Source: an uncultured Lachnospira sp.
Lineage (GTDB): Bacteria > Bacillota > Clostridia > Lachnospirales > Lachnospiraceae
Assembly: GCA_910589305.1 (NCBI GenBank)
Contig: CAJUTV010000024.1
Span: forward strand, 1 to 15,962
Direction: 5' to 3'
DNA length: 15,962 nucleotides
Part shown: piece after piece, positions 1 through 6,020 of the stretch
How the letters are laid out: the number at the start of each line of letters is the position of its first letter
Numbering within the stretch: position 1 is the stretch's first letter
Notes under the pieces: generated by a model
The model's database searches: none
Seen by the model: the letters and a program-made list of their open reading frames with translations, nothing else
What the model was told of the DNA's origin: nothing
Program-made: the position numbers and the translations under genes

Positions 1-18
1 ATTAGGAGGTATGAATTT

Positions 19-690
19 ATGTTAGTAGAAATTATTGGAAAAAGGAATGAAGAAAAGCTTATTACAACAAGCTTGCAAGTTGCAGAAGTTTTTGAAAAAG
101 AACATGCAAGAGTATTAAGGGATATAAGAGAATTGTCCTGTAGCGAGGACTTTAGAAACGGCAATTTCGCCAAGTCCTCTTATATTAATTCTCAAAATAA
201 GAAACAACCAATGTACCAAATTACAAAAGATGGTTTTGTTTTGCTTGTTATGGGCTATACAGGTGAAAAAGCCATGAAGTTCAAAGAGGACTATATCAAA
301 GCTTTTAACAAGATGGAAAACGAGTTAAGACGCATTTATACAGAACGCCAACAATGGCAGATTGAGCGTGATAAGGGTGTAGTTATTCGTCATATTTTAA
401 CAGATACAATCAAAATGAAGATTGCAGATAGTCCACATAAAAGGTTTGCTTATCCAAACTACACCAATTTGATTTATCGTACTTTGTTTGGAAAGACAGC
501 AAAAGAACTTGAACAGGAGTACAGCGTAAAGCCAAAAGAGAATTTAAGGGATTATTTCATTGGCAGTGATTTGGAAAAAGTGCAAAGTGCAGAAATGCTT
601 ATTTCAAGCCTTATAAATTGTGGTTGGGGATATGGTGAGATAAAGGAATTTATAACCAATCAAGCCCAAAAGCTGATAGCAGTAGAATAA
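19..690 (+). CDS. Rha-family phage regulatory protein
   Basis: A 223-residue protein whose first ~110 residues match the phage Rha regulator pattern: TTSLQVAEVF near residue 17, an FEKEHARVLRDIREL helix, then YQITKDGFVLLVMGYTGEKA and a KFKEDYIKAFNKME helix. The C-terminal half (about 125-220) resembles the ORF6C/antirepressor-type tail often fused to Rha domains, with HKRFAYPNYTNLIY and a closing GWGYGEIKEFI segment. Rha proteins are known as phage regulators, some of which interfere with lysogeny or act as antirepressors. The start follows AGGAGGT by eight bases. It lies just upstream of the endolysin, an unusual place for a regulator, so it may be a late-expressed antirepressor or a moron. 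The family call is firm; the exact role here is inference. Confidence 0.85.
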   Translation: MLVEIIGKRNEEKLITTSLQVAEVFEKEHARVLRDIRELSCSEDFRNGNFAKSSYINSQNKKQPMYQITKDGFVLLVMGYTGEKAMKFKEDYIKAFNKMENELRRIYTERQQWQIERDKGVVIRHILTDTIKMKIADSPHKRFAYPNYTNLIYRTLFGKTAKELEQEYSVKPKENLRDYFIGSDLEKVQSAEMLISSLINCGWGYGEIKEFITNQAQKLIAVE

Positions 691-756
691 GCAATACAAT
701 ATATCAAAATGAAGAAATATAAAAATAATAATAAAGAAAAGTGAGGATATATATTT

Positions 757-1788
757 ATGAGTAATAGTAATTTAGTTGATGTAGTAATTGAATCGCCAAA
801 TTGTAATAGTTCAAGAAATAGTAAGATTCAAAAGATTACCATTCATCATATGGCAGCAATATGGACAGTGGAGCGTTGTGGACAATGTTTTGCGGATTCT
901 AATAGGCAGGCTTCATCTAATTATGGCATTGATAGTAATGGAAGGGTTGGTTTGTATGTAAGTGAATCCAATAGAGCATGGACATCAGGTAATGCTGAAA
1001 ATGATAACCAAGCAGTAACCATTGAAGTATCCAATTGTGAAACGGGTGGAGATTGGGCAGTGTCCGACAAGGCATATGCTAAGCTGATTGATTTATGTGT
1101 GGATATTTGTCAAAGAAATGGTATTGAAAGACTGAATTATACAGGTGACGCTTCAGGCAATCTTACAATCCATAAAATGTTTCAGGCAACAGCTTGTCCG
1201 GGACCATATCTTGAAGCTAAAATGCCGGATATAGCGAATCAGGTAAATAAAAGGCTTGGAGTAGAAATTGATGAGCAGGTACCTGAAAATGATGTTTATA
1301 TTAAAGCAGACAATGTGGTATCAGAAATAAGCAGTATCAAAACAGATAACATTGATGTTGAATATCAAGTGCAGCTAAAGGAAGGTAAAAGATGGCTTCC
1401 AGTAGTAAAAAATCTGACGGATTATGCAGGAATAGTTGGCAAGGAGATGATTGGCATTGCGATTAAAGTATCAAAAGGATATGCTACATATAGAGTACAT
1501 GATGTTGATGGTTGGCATGGAATGATTGATACAAGAAATACCAATATTAACGATTTTCAAAATGGATATGCAGGCAATAACAAGCCAATTGACGCATTGG
1601 AAGTGTATTGTTATACGCCAGAAGATGTCATTAAAGAGAGTGGCTATAAAAAGGCAGTTTACCATGTATCACCAGTAAATGGTGAATACTTTGATTGGCA
1701 GCATGACAATGAAACAGATAATAGTCAAGATGGCTATGCAGGTGTATTTGGTATGCCAATTGATAGGGTGCAGGTTGGGATTGAATAA
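757..1788 (+). CDS. N-acetylmuramoyl-L-alanine amidase (endolysin)
   Basis: A 343-residue phage lysin predicted to cut the amide bond between MurNAc and L-alanine in peptidoglycan. Residues ~20-165 form an Amidase_2/PGRP domain. The zinc ligands are recognisable as His30 (in TIHHMA), His139 (in LTIHKMF) and Cys147 (in ATACPGP), the same His/His/Cys set as T7 lysozyme. After a linker of ~30 residues, residues ~200-343 hold imperfect repeats that look like a wall-binding region: YRVHDVDGWHG and YHVSPVNGEYFDW, each followed by a GYAG...(K/M)PID...V segment. They loosely recall clostridial ChW-type repeats, but that match is tentative. There is no signal peptide, so release would need a holin; none is seen in the window. 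A GTGAGGA ribosome site sits about ten bases before the ATG. Confidence 0.93.
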   Translation: MSNSNLVDVVIESPNCNSSRNSKIQKITIHHMAAIWTVERCGQCFADSNRQASSNYGIDSNGRVGLYVSESNRAWTSGNAENDNQAVTIEVSNCETGGDWAVSDKAYAKLIDLCVDICQRNGIERLNYTGDASGNLTIHKMFQATACPGPYLEAKMPDIANQVNKRLGVEIDEQVPENDVYIKADNVVSEISSIKTDNIDVEYQVQLKEGKRWLPVVKNLTDYAGIVGKEMIGIAIKVSKGYATYRVHDVDGWHGMIDTRNTNINDFQNGYAGNNKPIDALEVYCYTPEDVIKESGYKKAVYHVSPVNGEYFDWQHDNETDNSQDGYAGVFGMPIDRVQVGIE

Positions 1789-1810
1789 AGAGGAATAAGG
1801 CAGAAAAATG

Positions 1811-1839
1811 TAGAATAATGTTAAAATGTGTGTTATGAT
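1811..1839 (+). promoter_or_regulatory. Promoter of the type I toxin mRNA
   Basis: A TATGAT -10 box (1834-1839) is preceded directly by TGT, giving an extended -10. A weak TAGAAT -35 lies at 1811-1816 with a 17-bp spacer. The predicted start at about 1846 would begin the mRNA exactly at a 6-bp stem-loop (1846-1851 with 1864-1869, one G-U pair). Fst-type toxin mRNAs are known for such a 5'-terminal stem. Confidence 0.6.
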
Positions 1840-1879
1840 AATTATGTTGTCCTACCGATACCTGGCAACGGGAGGAGGT

Positions 1880-1905
1880 GTTCAAATGGATGTTGTAATC
1901 TCTTT
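1880..1905 (+). repeat. Direct repeat, toxin copy (covers start codon)
   Basis: This 26-nt segment spans the toxin start codon. It matches 2067-2091 at all but a few positions, sharing CAAATGGA and AATCTCTTT. Because the toxin and antisense RNAs run in opposite directions, the antisense copy can base-pair with this translation start. Confidence 0.75.
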
Positions 1906-1984
1906 CTTAGTGACTGTTTTGGGTGGTGTGGTTTGCCATCTCATCATCAAATGGCTTGACAGAAACGATAAGGGCAACAAATAG
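1886..1984 (+). CDS. Fst-like type I toxin, 32-residue membrane peptide
   Basis: A very short ORF of 32 codons with a strong GGGAGGAGGTG ribosome site five bases before its ATG. The peptide has one hydrophobic segment (about residues 3-21, FLVTVLGGVVCHLII), then a charged tail beginning KWLDRNDKG. That is the layout of Fst/par-family type I toxins: a single transmembrane helix with a polar LD..D-type tail; such toxins disturb the membrane. The surrounding RNA architecture is what makes the call. The start region is one copy of a direct repeat whose other copy lies in the convergent antisense RNA (2067-2091), and both transcripts end at a shared hairpin (2021-2058). A further 6-bp hairpin (1987-2006) follows the stop. 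In a prophage it could act in maintenance. Exact subfamily is uncertain. Confidence 0.75.
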   Translation: MDVVISFLVTVLGGVVCHLIIKWLDRNDKGNK

Positions 1985-2020
1985 CCTAGTGGGTGCTTTG
2001 CCACTATAAAAAGATAAGAA

Positions 2021-2066
2021 GAACCCCTCAATTGTACGGGCATACAGTTGAGGGGTTCGTTCTTTT
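2021..2066. terminator. Shared bidirectional terminator of toxin and antitoxin RNAs
   Basis: A 16-bp stem (2021-2036 with 2043-2058, one G-T wobble) with a six-base loop. On the plus side it is followed by GTTCTTTT and on the minus side by a T-rich run (TTCTTATCTTTTT), so it can stop both convergent transcripts. Confidence 0.85.
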
Positions 2067-2091
2067 GTCCAAATGGACTTGCAATCTCTTT
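2067..2091 (-). repeat. Direct repeat, antisense copy
   Basis: Partner of the repeat at 1880-1905, located in the first part of the predicted antisense RNA. Minus-strand transcription of this copy yields a sequence complementary to the toxin ribosome-binding/start region. Confidence 0.75.
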
Positions 2092-2102
2092 TGCCTACTG
2101 GC

Positions 2103-2131
2103 ATTATAGCATATGCAATTTTGATTTGCAA
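2103..2131 (-). promoter_or_regulatory. Antisense RNA promoter
   Basis: On the minus strand TTGCAA (2131-2126), a spacer of exactly 17 bp, and a perfect TATAAT (2108-2103) preceded by TGC, an extended -10. It is clearly stronger than the toxin promoter, as expected if the antitoxin RNA must be in excess. Confidence 0.8.
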
Positions 2132-2211
2132 TATTCTTTTTTCAGAATCATTGAATGATGATAATTTATATTTTCAACTATCTTTGTTAATATACAACTT
2201 TTTATTACTCC

Positions 2212-2250
2212 ATCACTCCCTAATTAATATAAAATTAAATAGGGAGTGAT
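2212..2250. repeat. 10-bp perfect inverted repeat in an AT-rich gap
   Basis: ATCACTCCCT at 2212-2221 is the exact inverse complement of 2241-2250, with a 19-base AT-rich loop. It lies in the stretch 1985-2422, which has no gene beyond the toxin-antitoxin RNAs. It may be a weak terminator for the minus-strand gene ending at 2423, but no good T-tract follows. The remaining sequence, 2251-2422, shows nothing else I can name. Confidence 0.45.
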
Positions 2251-2422
2251 TATATATAATAAGAAATATATAACTCAGGTCGCCATACCAAAAATATAAA
2301 AACATATGAATACCTTATGAAAAAAATGCAATAGAGTCTTTCTTAATTAAATTTATATTTTTATTTAAAAAGTATGAAAAAAAATTGGTGATATAACTAA
2401 ATTGATATTTCAAAATTAGTTT

Positions 2423-2887
2423 TTAAAGTTGTATCGTTTCTTGAAGTACCGTTTCTGGCTTCATTTCATGAAAACGTTTTACAATCTTTGTGCTATCTTT
2501 TAAGTCATTAGATATATCAATGATTATTTGTTTTTCACCATTTGATATATAGTCGATTATTAATAAATTACGAACGCTTATTTTTTCTTTTGTTTTATTT
2601 CTACCACCAACCATTGCACCCAATAAACCAAAGGCGGCAGCTCCTAAAATCATACCTGGTGCAGACTGTTCAACAACCTGTTTAATTTGGCGTTCGTCCA
2701 TAATTTGAATATTGGAAACTTTTTCTACCTCTAAATTAAAAGTTTTCCAGCTGTTTTTGTCTCTTCCTGGATATGCCTTAATTCTAAAGTTAACATCTTC
2801 CAGTGTTATAACAATCTCTGTTTGAGCTGGAACAGGTAAACCATCAATTAAATTACCTGATGATGAAAGGCTTTTTTGTTTGAACAT
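2423..2887 (-). CDS. Glycine-zipper protein with PH-like halves, unknown function
   Basis: A 154-residue protein without a signal peptide. A beta-rich N-terminal part (about 20-65: EIVITLEDVNFRIKAY, then FNLEVEKVSNIQIMDE) and a C-terminal beta/alpha part (about 103-146: ISVRNLLIIDYISNGEKQ, then a final helix) flank a glycine/alanine-rich hydrophobic segment at about 76-95 (PGMILGAAAFGLLGAMVGG). This layout recalls bacterial PH-like proteins interrupted by a glycine-zipper hairpin that can insert in or bind membranes; that is a pattern-based guess. AAGAAGGAAA precedes the ATG. It is the last of three minus-strand accessory genes, probably with its own transcription start in the 115-bp gap upstream. 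Likely a prophage cargo gene; role unknown. Confidence 0.7.
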   Translation of the reverse strand: MFKQKSLSSSGNLIDGLPVPAQTEIVITLEDVNFRIKAYPGRDKNSWKTFNLEVEKVSNIQIMDERQIKQVVEQSAPGMILGAAAFGLLGAMVGGRNKTKEKISVRNLLIIDYISNGEKQIIIDISNDLKDSTKIVKRFHEMKPETVLQETIQL

Positions 2888-3002
2888 AATAGATTTCCTT
2901 CTTGTTTGAAATTTATGAAAATTACATTGTCTTCTTGATTAATAATTTTTTGAATTTTAATATTTGTTTTAGTATTAATATTTTTAGTGATGAGTAATTT
3001 GG

Positions 3003-4040
3003 CTACATTTCTATACACTTATTGTAAGTATCAATTATATATGATTTGATTTGTTCTAATTGAGATAGTTCATCAAAATAGTACTCAGTTTCATAGTTGG
3101 TTGTGTCAAACTTATGTAGGGTAAGTAAATTTTTATCCTGTTGAACAGCAATTCGACAAATCCATTTGTGTTGAGAACCTAATAGGTGCATGTACACATA
3201 GCGTGTTGTTTTCTTGAATAAAATATTTTCAGTAGGAAGCATATCTTTTATATATTCAAGAGTTTTTATTTCTTCACAAAGGAATGAAACATTTTCAGAT
3301 TCCTTTGTTGCATTAGATTCGCTAGTAGTAGGCATAATAGCATTTTGTAAACGTGAATTAAGCAAATCATTTATATATTCATTCATTGCAACTATGGTTA
3401 ATTCTCTAAATTTATCAATAATAGCTTGTGTTTTAGTACCATTATAAATATTGCGGATTAATGTACGTATAAACTGTTCAGACGGAGAATTAAATTGTTC
3501 AGCAATGACAGCTTTTAACAATAAAGTATATTTTAAATCTGAAGCATTATTTAAGATTTCTTTTGTGTTAAAAGATTCTTTACAAAATTTTTTTAAAGAG
3601 GCAATGGAATCATTTTTTATATCTAATAAATTAATTTCTAAAAAAGGAGTCAAGTCCATTTTATTAGCTTCTTCAAGGTCTGAATAGAAGCGATAAACAA
3701 TTCCATTAGTTAATATACCAAACCTTGCCTTAGTAACAGTAAAGTATCGAAATAATTGGTTTATATGTTTTATAGCTAAATCAGTATTAACTGGTTTTAC
3801 TTCAATAATCATTATTGGATTACCGTTTTGCAAAATAGCATAATCAACTTTTTCACCTTTTTTAGTGCCAGTATCAGCAATATATTCTGGGACAAATTCT
3901 AAAGGGTTAAATACATCATAACCTAGTAATTGAAAAAATGGGAGTACAATTGATGTTTTTGTTGCTTCTTCTGTGCAAATATTGTTTTTAAGTTTATCAA
4001 TTCTACTAGAAAAATTCCTTAATTCATCAATAAAGTCCAT
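3003..4040 (-). CDS. PD-(D/E)XK nuclease, HsdR N-terminal-like
   Basis: A 345-residue protein resembling the N-terminal endonuclease domain of type I restriction R subunits (HSDR_N type), without the helicase domains of full HsdR (usually ~1000 residues). The core is visible: an early acidic helix with Glu24/25 (EEATKTSIVLPFFQLLGYDVF), Asp66 in KVDYAI, Glu80-x-Lys82 in MIIEVKP, and a Q-x3-Y pair (Gln95, Tyr99), as in PD-(D/E)XK enzymes. The C-terminal ~150 residues are a separate unassigned domain (about 255-340). Such proteins are common in prophages and are usually annotated as restriction-like; the substrate is unknown. It starts with ATG after AGGAG and lies 58 bp behind a RelB-type gene on the same strand, which suggests possible co-expression. 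Confidence 0.8.
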   Translation of the reverse strand: MDFIDELRNFSSRIDKLKNNICTEEATKTSIVLPFFQLLGYDVFNPLEFVPEYIADTGTKKGEKVDYAILQNGNPIMIIEVKPVNTDLAIKHINQLFRYFTVTKARFGILTNGIVYRFYSDLEEANKMDLTPFLEINLLDIKNDSIASLKKFCKESFNTKEILNNASDLKYTLLLKAVIAEQFNSPSEQFIRTLIRNIYNGTKTQAIIDKFRELTIVAMNEYINDLLNSRLQNAIMPTTSESNATKESENVSFLCEEIKTLEYIKDMLPTENILFKKTTRYVYMHLLGSQHKWICRIAVQQDKNLLTLHKFDTTNYETEYYFDELSQLEQIKSYIIDTYNKCIEM

Positions 4041-4098
4041 TCTATTTCTCCTAAATCATTAGTATTGTAAATAGTATATTTATTTATAAAGTAATTTA

Positions 4099-4305
4099 CT
4101 ATGATTTTCCGTTATTAAGAGTTGTTAAAATTTTAGAACTGGGAATATCAAGAGAAACTTCAAAAGGAATTTTTTGTTGACGAACCATTGTCTTTGCAAA
4201 GATATTAATAGCAGTAGACATGTTTAGACCCAGTTCATTACAAAGGCAGTCAAATTGATGTTTTAAATTTTCGTCCATTCGTATATTAACATTTGTTTGA
4301 GCCAT
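4099..4305 (-). CDS. RelB/DinJ-family antitoxin-like protein
   Basis: A 68-residue protein with a ribbon-helix-helix start: an N-terminal strand AQTNVNIRMDE, helix LKHQFDCLCNELGL, then MSTAINIFAKTMVRQQ and the IPFEVS tail typical of RelB/DinJ antitoxins. These dimerise to bind their own promoter and neutralise a RelE/YafQ-type mRNA interferase through the C-terminal tail. AGAGGT precedes the ATG. The expected ~90-residue toxin gene is absent downstream; the next gene on the strand is the PD-(D/E)XK nuclease. It is therefore an orphan antitoxin, an anti-toxin decoy, or a partner for the nuclease. The family assignment is good; the partner is open. Confidence 0.85.
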   Translation of the reverse strand: MAQTNVNIRMDENLKHQFDCLCNELGLNMSTAINIFAKTMVRQQKIPFEVSLDIPSSKILTTLNNGKS

Positions 4306-4519
4306 AATTGTACCTCTTATAGTAAATCAGAATAATTCTTTAAGTGACACACTATCATTAAATATATTGTATAAAAAAATTTTTACAAAGTCAATAATAA
4401 TAATTAATTATAAAAGAAATTTTTTTGTTCTTTAAGTTTTTGAAATTTAGAAAAATAATAATGACAAAGTAAATACAAATATATAAAAATACAACACATT
4501 ACCATAATAATATAAAACA

Positions 4520-4567
4520 TTGTAAAATTATAGTCTTTCTCTTTATAGGAATTAGTTGTAAAATTAT
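4520..4567 (+). repeat. 12-bp direct repeat upstream of a 39-codon gene
   Basis: TTGTAAAATTAT occurs at 4520-4531 and again at 4556-4567, 36 bp apart, just before the small gene at 4592. It could be an operator pair. The rest of the 4306-4591 gap is very AT-rich; I see no clear consensus promoter or further gene there. Confidence 0.4.
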
Positions 4568-4591
4568 GTAAAGTACAAAGGGAGGAATAAC

Positions 4592-4711
4592 ATGAACGAA
4601 GTAAATAACTATAAGGAAGAAATTATTGAAATGGTAGAGAAAATTAAGAATGTAGGAACATTAGAATACTTGCATATGTTCATCAAACTATTTTTAGCAA
4701 AGTGGGGTTAA
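4592..4711 (+). CDS. 39-residue small protein, unknown
   Basis: A short ORF with an excellent GGGAGG ribosome site eight bases ahead of the ATG. The peptide starts acidic and helical (NNYKEEIIEMVEKIKNV) and ends in a hydrophobic/aromatic run (YLHMFIKLFLAKWG), so it is probably an amphipathic helix. Similar ~38-residue proteins of the form EIIEM(V/I)..I....L.YLY.FI are, from general familiarity, recurrent beside clostridial repressor genes; I cannot name a function. Its last codons lie inside a hairpin shared with the convergent repressor gene, so both genes stop at the same terminator. Confidence 0.65.
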   Translation: MNEVNNYKEEIIEMVEKIKNVGTLEYLHMFIKLFLAKWG

Positions 4712-4722
4712 TCTACCCCACT
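4701..4722. terminator. Bidirectional terminator overlapping two gene ends
   Basis: An 8-bp perfect stem AGTGGGGT (4701-4708) with ACCCCACT (4715-4722) and a six-base loop, followed by TCCTTTATTT on the plus side. It includes the stop codon of the small plus-strand gene and the stop codon of the minus-strand repressor. Confidence 0.75.
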
Positions 4723-5061
4723 TCCTTTATTTGAAAGCATAGAATCAATCATTGACATGACAATTTTTTTATCTCGTTCATTGAGTATAGAAAACTTTTC
4801 TAAGAAAATCATATCATTTTTGGCACTTTTAGAGGATAATTCTTTTCTCATCTCTACATCAAAACCCATTAGCCACATTGGTTCAACATTCAGTATTTTT
4901 CCCATTTTTCCACTACTAATATTAGATGGTGCATGAGAACCATTTATATATTGGCTTATAGAAGATTTATTGACGCCAGATTTGTCAGCTAATTCTTGCG
5001 GTTTCATGTTTGCGTTTGATAAGGCTAATTGAAGTCTTTTTGCGGTAAGTTCATTTTTCAT
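4708..5061 (-). CDS. XRE-family phage repressor (switch A)
   Basis: A 117-residue DNA-binding protein with an N-terminal helix-turn-helix (about residues 3-60): LTAKRLQLALSNANM, then PQELADKSGVNKSSISQYINGSH and a KILNVEPMWLMGFD cap. The C-terminal tail has an LNERDKKIVMSMIDSML helix common in short phage repressors and probably used for dimerisation. There is no S24 peptidase domain, so it should not self-cleave in an SOS response. I chose the ATG at 5061 over an upstream in-frame start at 5154 because AAGGAAG sits just ahead of it and the extra residues would overlap the promoter. It faces a DUF739 gene across phased operators, the usual repressor/Cro arrangement, and is probably the lysogeny repressor. 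Confidence 0.85.
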   Translation of the reverse strand: MKNELTAKRLQLALSNANMKPQELADKSGVNKSSISQYINGSHAPSNISSGKMGKILNVEPMWLMGFDVEMRKELSSKSAKNDMIFLEKFSILNERDKKIVMSMIDSMLSNKGSGVD

Positions 5062-5088
5062 TTGCGTCTTCCTTTCTATTTTTACTAT

Positions 5089-5117
5089 ATGATACACTAA
5101 CAATGTTAAACTTTCAA
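5089..5117 (-). promoter_or_regulatory. Repressor promoter of switch A
   Basis: On the minus strand TTGAAA (5117-5112), a 17-bp spacer and TATCAT (5094-5089). A GTTWAAC operator centred at 5108 lies in the spacer, so the repressor can control itself. Confidence 0.7.
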
Positions 5118-5177
5118 GAGAAAAGTTTAACTTTATCAAACTTTTTATTGACAATAAAGTTAAACGGTGTTAAACTA
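5102..5177. promoter_or_regulatory. Operator cluster of switch A (GTTWAAC sites)
   Basis: Four copies of GTT(A/T)AAC are centred near 5108, 5128, 5162 and 5172. The copy at 5122-5134 is a 13-bp palindrome, AAAGTTTAACTTT. The first two are 20 bp apart and the last two 10 bp apart, whole helical turns, so bound proteins would face the same side. The last copy overlaps the rightward -10 box. Confidence 0.7.
5148..5176 (+). promoter_or_regulatory. Rightward (Cro-side) promoter of switch A
   Basis: A perfect TTGACA (5148-5153), a 17-bp spacer, and TAAACT (5171-5176). Two operators lie in the spacer and on the -10 box, so repressor binding should exclude RNA polymerase. Confidence 0.75.
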
Positions 5178-5205
5178 AAGGCGGATAAGGAAAGGAGGGG
5201 ATGAA

Positions 5206-5412
5206 ATGCCTTATACTTACAATAAATTACGAGGGCGTATTATTGAAAAATATGGAACACAGAGTAAGTTTGCAGAAAAATTAGGAGTATCCAAAAACTC
5301 TGTATCAAAGAAGATGAACTGTCAAACAGAGTTTTCACAGGCAGACATCATAAAGTGGTCTATGCTTTTAAACGTACATAAGGATGAGTATGGGGAATAT
5401 TTTTTTACCTAA
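5206..5412 (+). CDS. DUF739 family Cro-like regulator
   Basis: A 68-residue protein matching the DUF739 pattern of Firmicute phages: YNKLRGRIIEKYGTQSKFAEKLGVSKNSVSKKMN, a helix-turn-helix, followed by FSQADIIKWSMLLNVHKDEYGEYFF, which typically closes these domains. Such proteins sit opposite the lysogeny repressor and act like Cro, favouring lytic growth. It is transcribed from the TTGACA promoter at 5148, with AAGGAGGGG ahead of the ATG. A further operator pair lies immediately past its stop codon (5413-5436). Confidence 0.88.
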   Translation: MPYTYNKLRGRIIEKYGTQSKFAEKLGVSKNSVSKKMNCQTEFSQADIIKWSMLLNVHKDEYGEYFFT

Positions 5413-5436
5413 AAAGTTAAATAGTGTTTAACAAAA
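5413..5436. promoter_or_regulatory. Distal operator pair behind the Cro-like gene
   Basis: GTTAAATAGTGTTTAAC at 5416-5432 has the same two-site, 10-bp spacing as the 5159-5175 operator (GTTAAACGGTGTTAAAC). It lies about 255 bp away from it, directly before the gene at 5488. It could allow DNA looping or regulate a weak internal promoter. Confidence 0.6.
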
Positions 5437-5487
5437 GCGGTTTATAGAAAGCATACAAATGTCATAAAAAAAGGGGAAATTTGATAT

Positions 5488-5778
5488 ATGAAACAATCAC
5501 ATAAAAAAATACAGCAAAAAAAGAGAAAAAAGAAATCAATTGCTGCTAGCAGGAAGCAGTTTTCTAAAAGAGTTTTTGTAAAAGCAGCAAAAGATATTAA
5601 AGCTCAATATCATGTACATCAAAATAAAAGGCAACAGCAATTAGATATACAAGATGAAATTGATAAAACAATGAAATTTGTATGTGGTAGTGTGAGAAAT
5701 GAAAGTATTTATTCTGAACAGCGTGCTGAACTCATCAAAGCTCTTGCTGAACTGGTGTCAGCAAGAGCAGTAATGTAA
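5488..5778 (+). CDS. Basic 96-residue phage protein, unknown
   Basis: The first ~50 residues are extremely basic (KKIQQKKRKKKSIAASRKQFSKR), which suggests nucleic-acid contact. The second half is predicted helical, with EIDKTMKFVCGSVRNE and QRAELIKALAELVSARAV. I do not recognise the family. GGGGAAA lies about 11 bases before the ATG. It follows the Cro-like gene on the same strand after an extra operator pair, so it belongs to the rightward transcript of switch A. Confidence 0.6.
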   Translation: MKQSHKKIQQKKRKKKSIAASRKQFSKRVFVKAAKDIKAQYHVHQNKRQQQLDIQDEIDKTMKFVCGSVRNESIYSEQRAELIKALAELVSARAVM

Positions 5779-6020
5779 CTTAGGTTTCTTTTTGAACTTC
5801 AATAAAGAGAAGGTCTTTTCCATTTATGGTGACATTTTTACATTCTGAAAAAAGGTGCAAATCATAACCAGTTGGAAATGAATACAGTGGATTTACTTCT
5901 TTTTATGTACTCGGTGCAACAACACCTGTAAATATAGTATAGGGGAATGACAAGGTTTAGACAATAGTGTAAATGTAAACAAAAAATGCAGAAAAAAGAG
6001 GAGAGAAACAATAAAAAAGC
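5779..6020. other. Intergenic stretch, no gene seen
   Basis: Between the basic protein gene and the structured element I find no supported ORF. A short hairpin GGTG-CAACAA-CACC lies near 5912, and GGTGACATTT at 5828-5837 recurs at 6037-6046 inside the structured element. A weak plus-strand promoter-like pair (ATGACA 5947-5952, 17 bp, TAAATG 5970-5975) points towards that element but is below a level I would call. Confidence 0.4.

Larger units (their letters stand above)
2010..2096 (-). ncRNA. Antisense RNA antitoxin (RNA II-like)
   Basis: Predicted RNA of about 87 nt transcribed towards the toxin gene. It starts near 2096, seven bases after a good extended -10 promoter, and ends after the hairpin 2021-2058 at a T-rich stretch around 2010-2020. 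Its 5' part carries the complement of the toxin start region through the direct repeat 2067-2091, and its 3' half is fully complementary to the end of the toxin mRNA because the two genes overlap at the terminator. This matches the pAD1 par RNA I/RNA II arrangement, in which the small RNA blocks toxin translation. Ends are inferred from promoter and terminator positions. Confidence 0.7.

Noticed and set aside
1907..2131. Minus-strand ORF of 74 codons across the toxin-antitoxin locus
   Set aside because: It runs through both the terminator stem and the antisense promoter and lacks a ribosome site; the RNA-based explanation fits much better.
2262..2300. Possible attachment-site core in the less AT-rich stretch ACTCAGGTCGCCATACC
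   Set aside because: No second copy, tRNA end or integrase is visible in the window, so there is no positive support.
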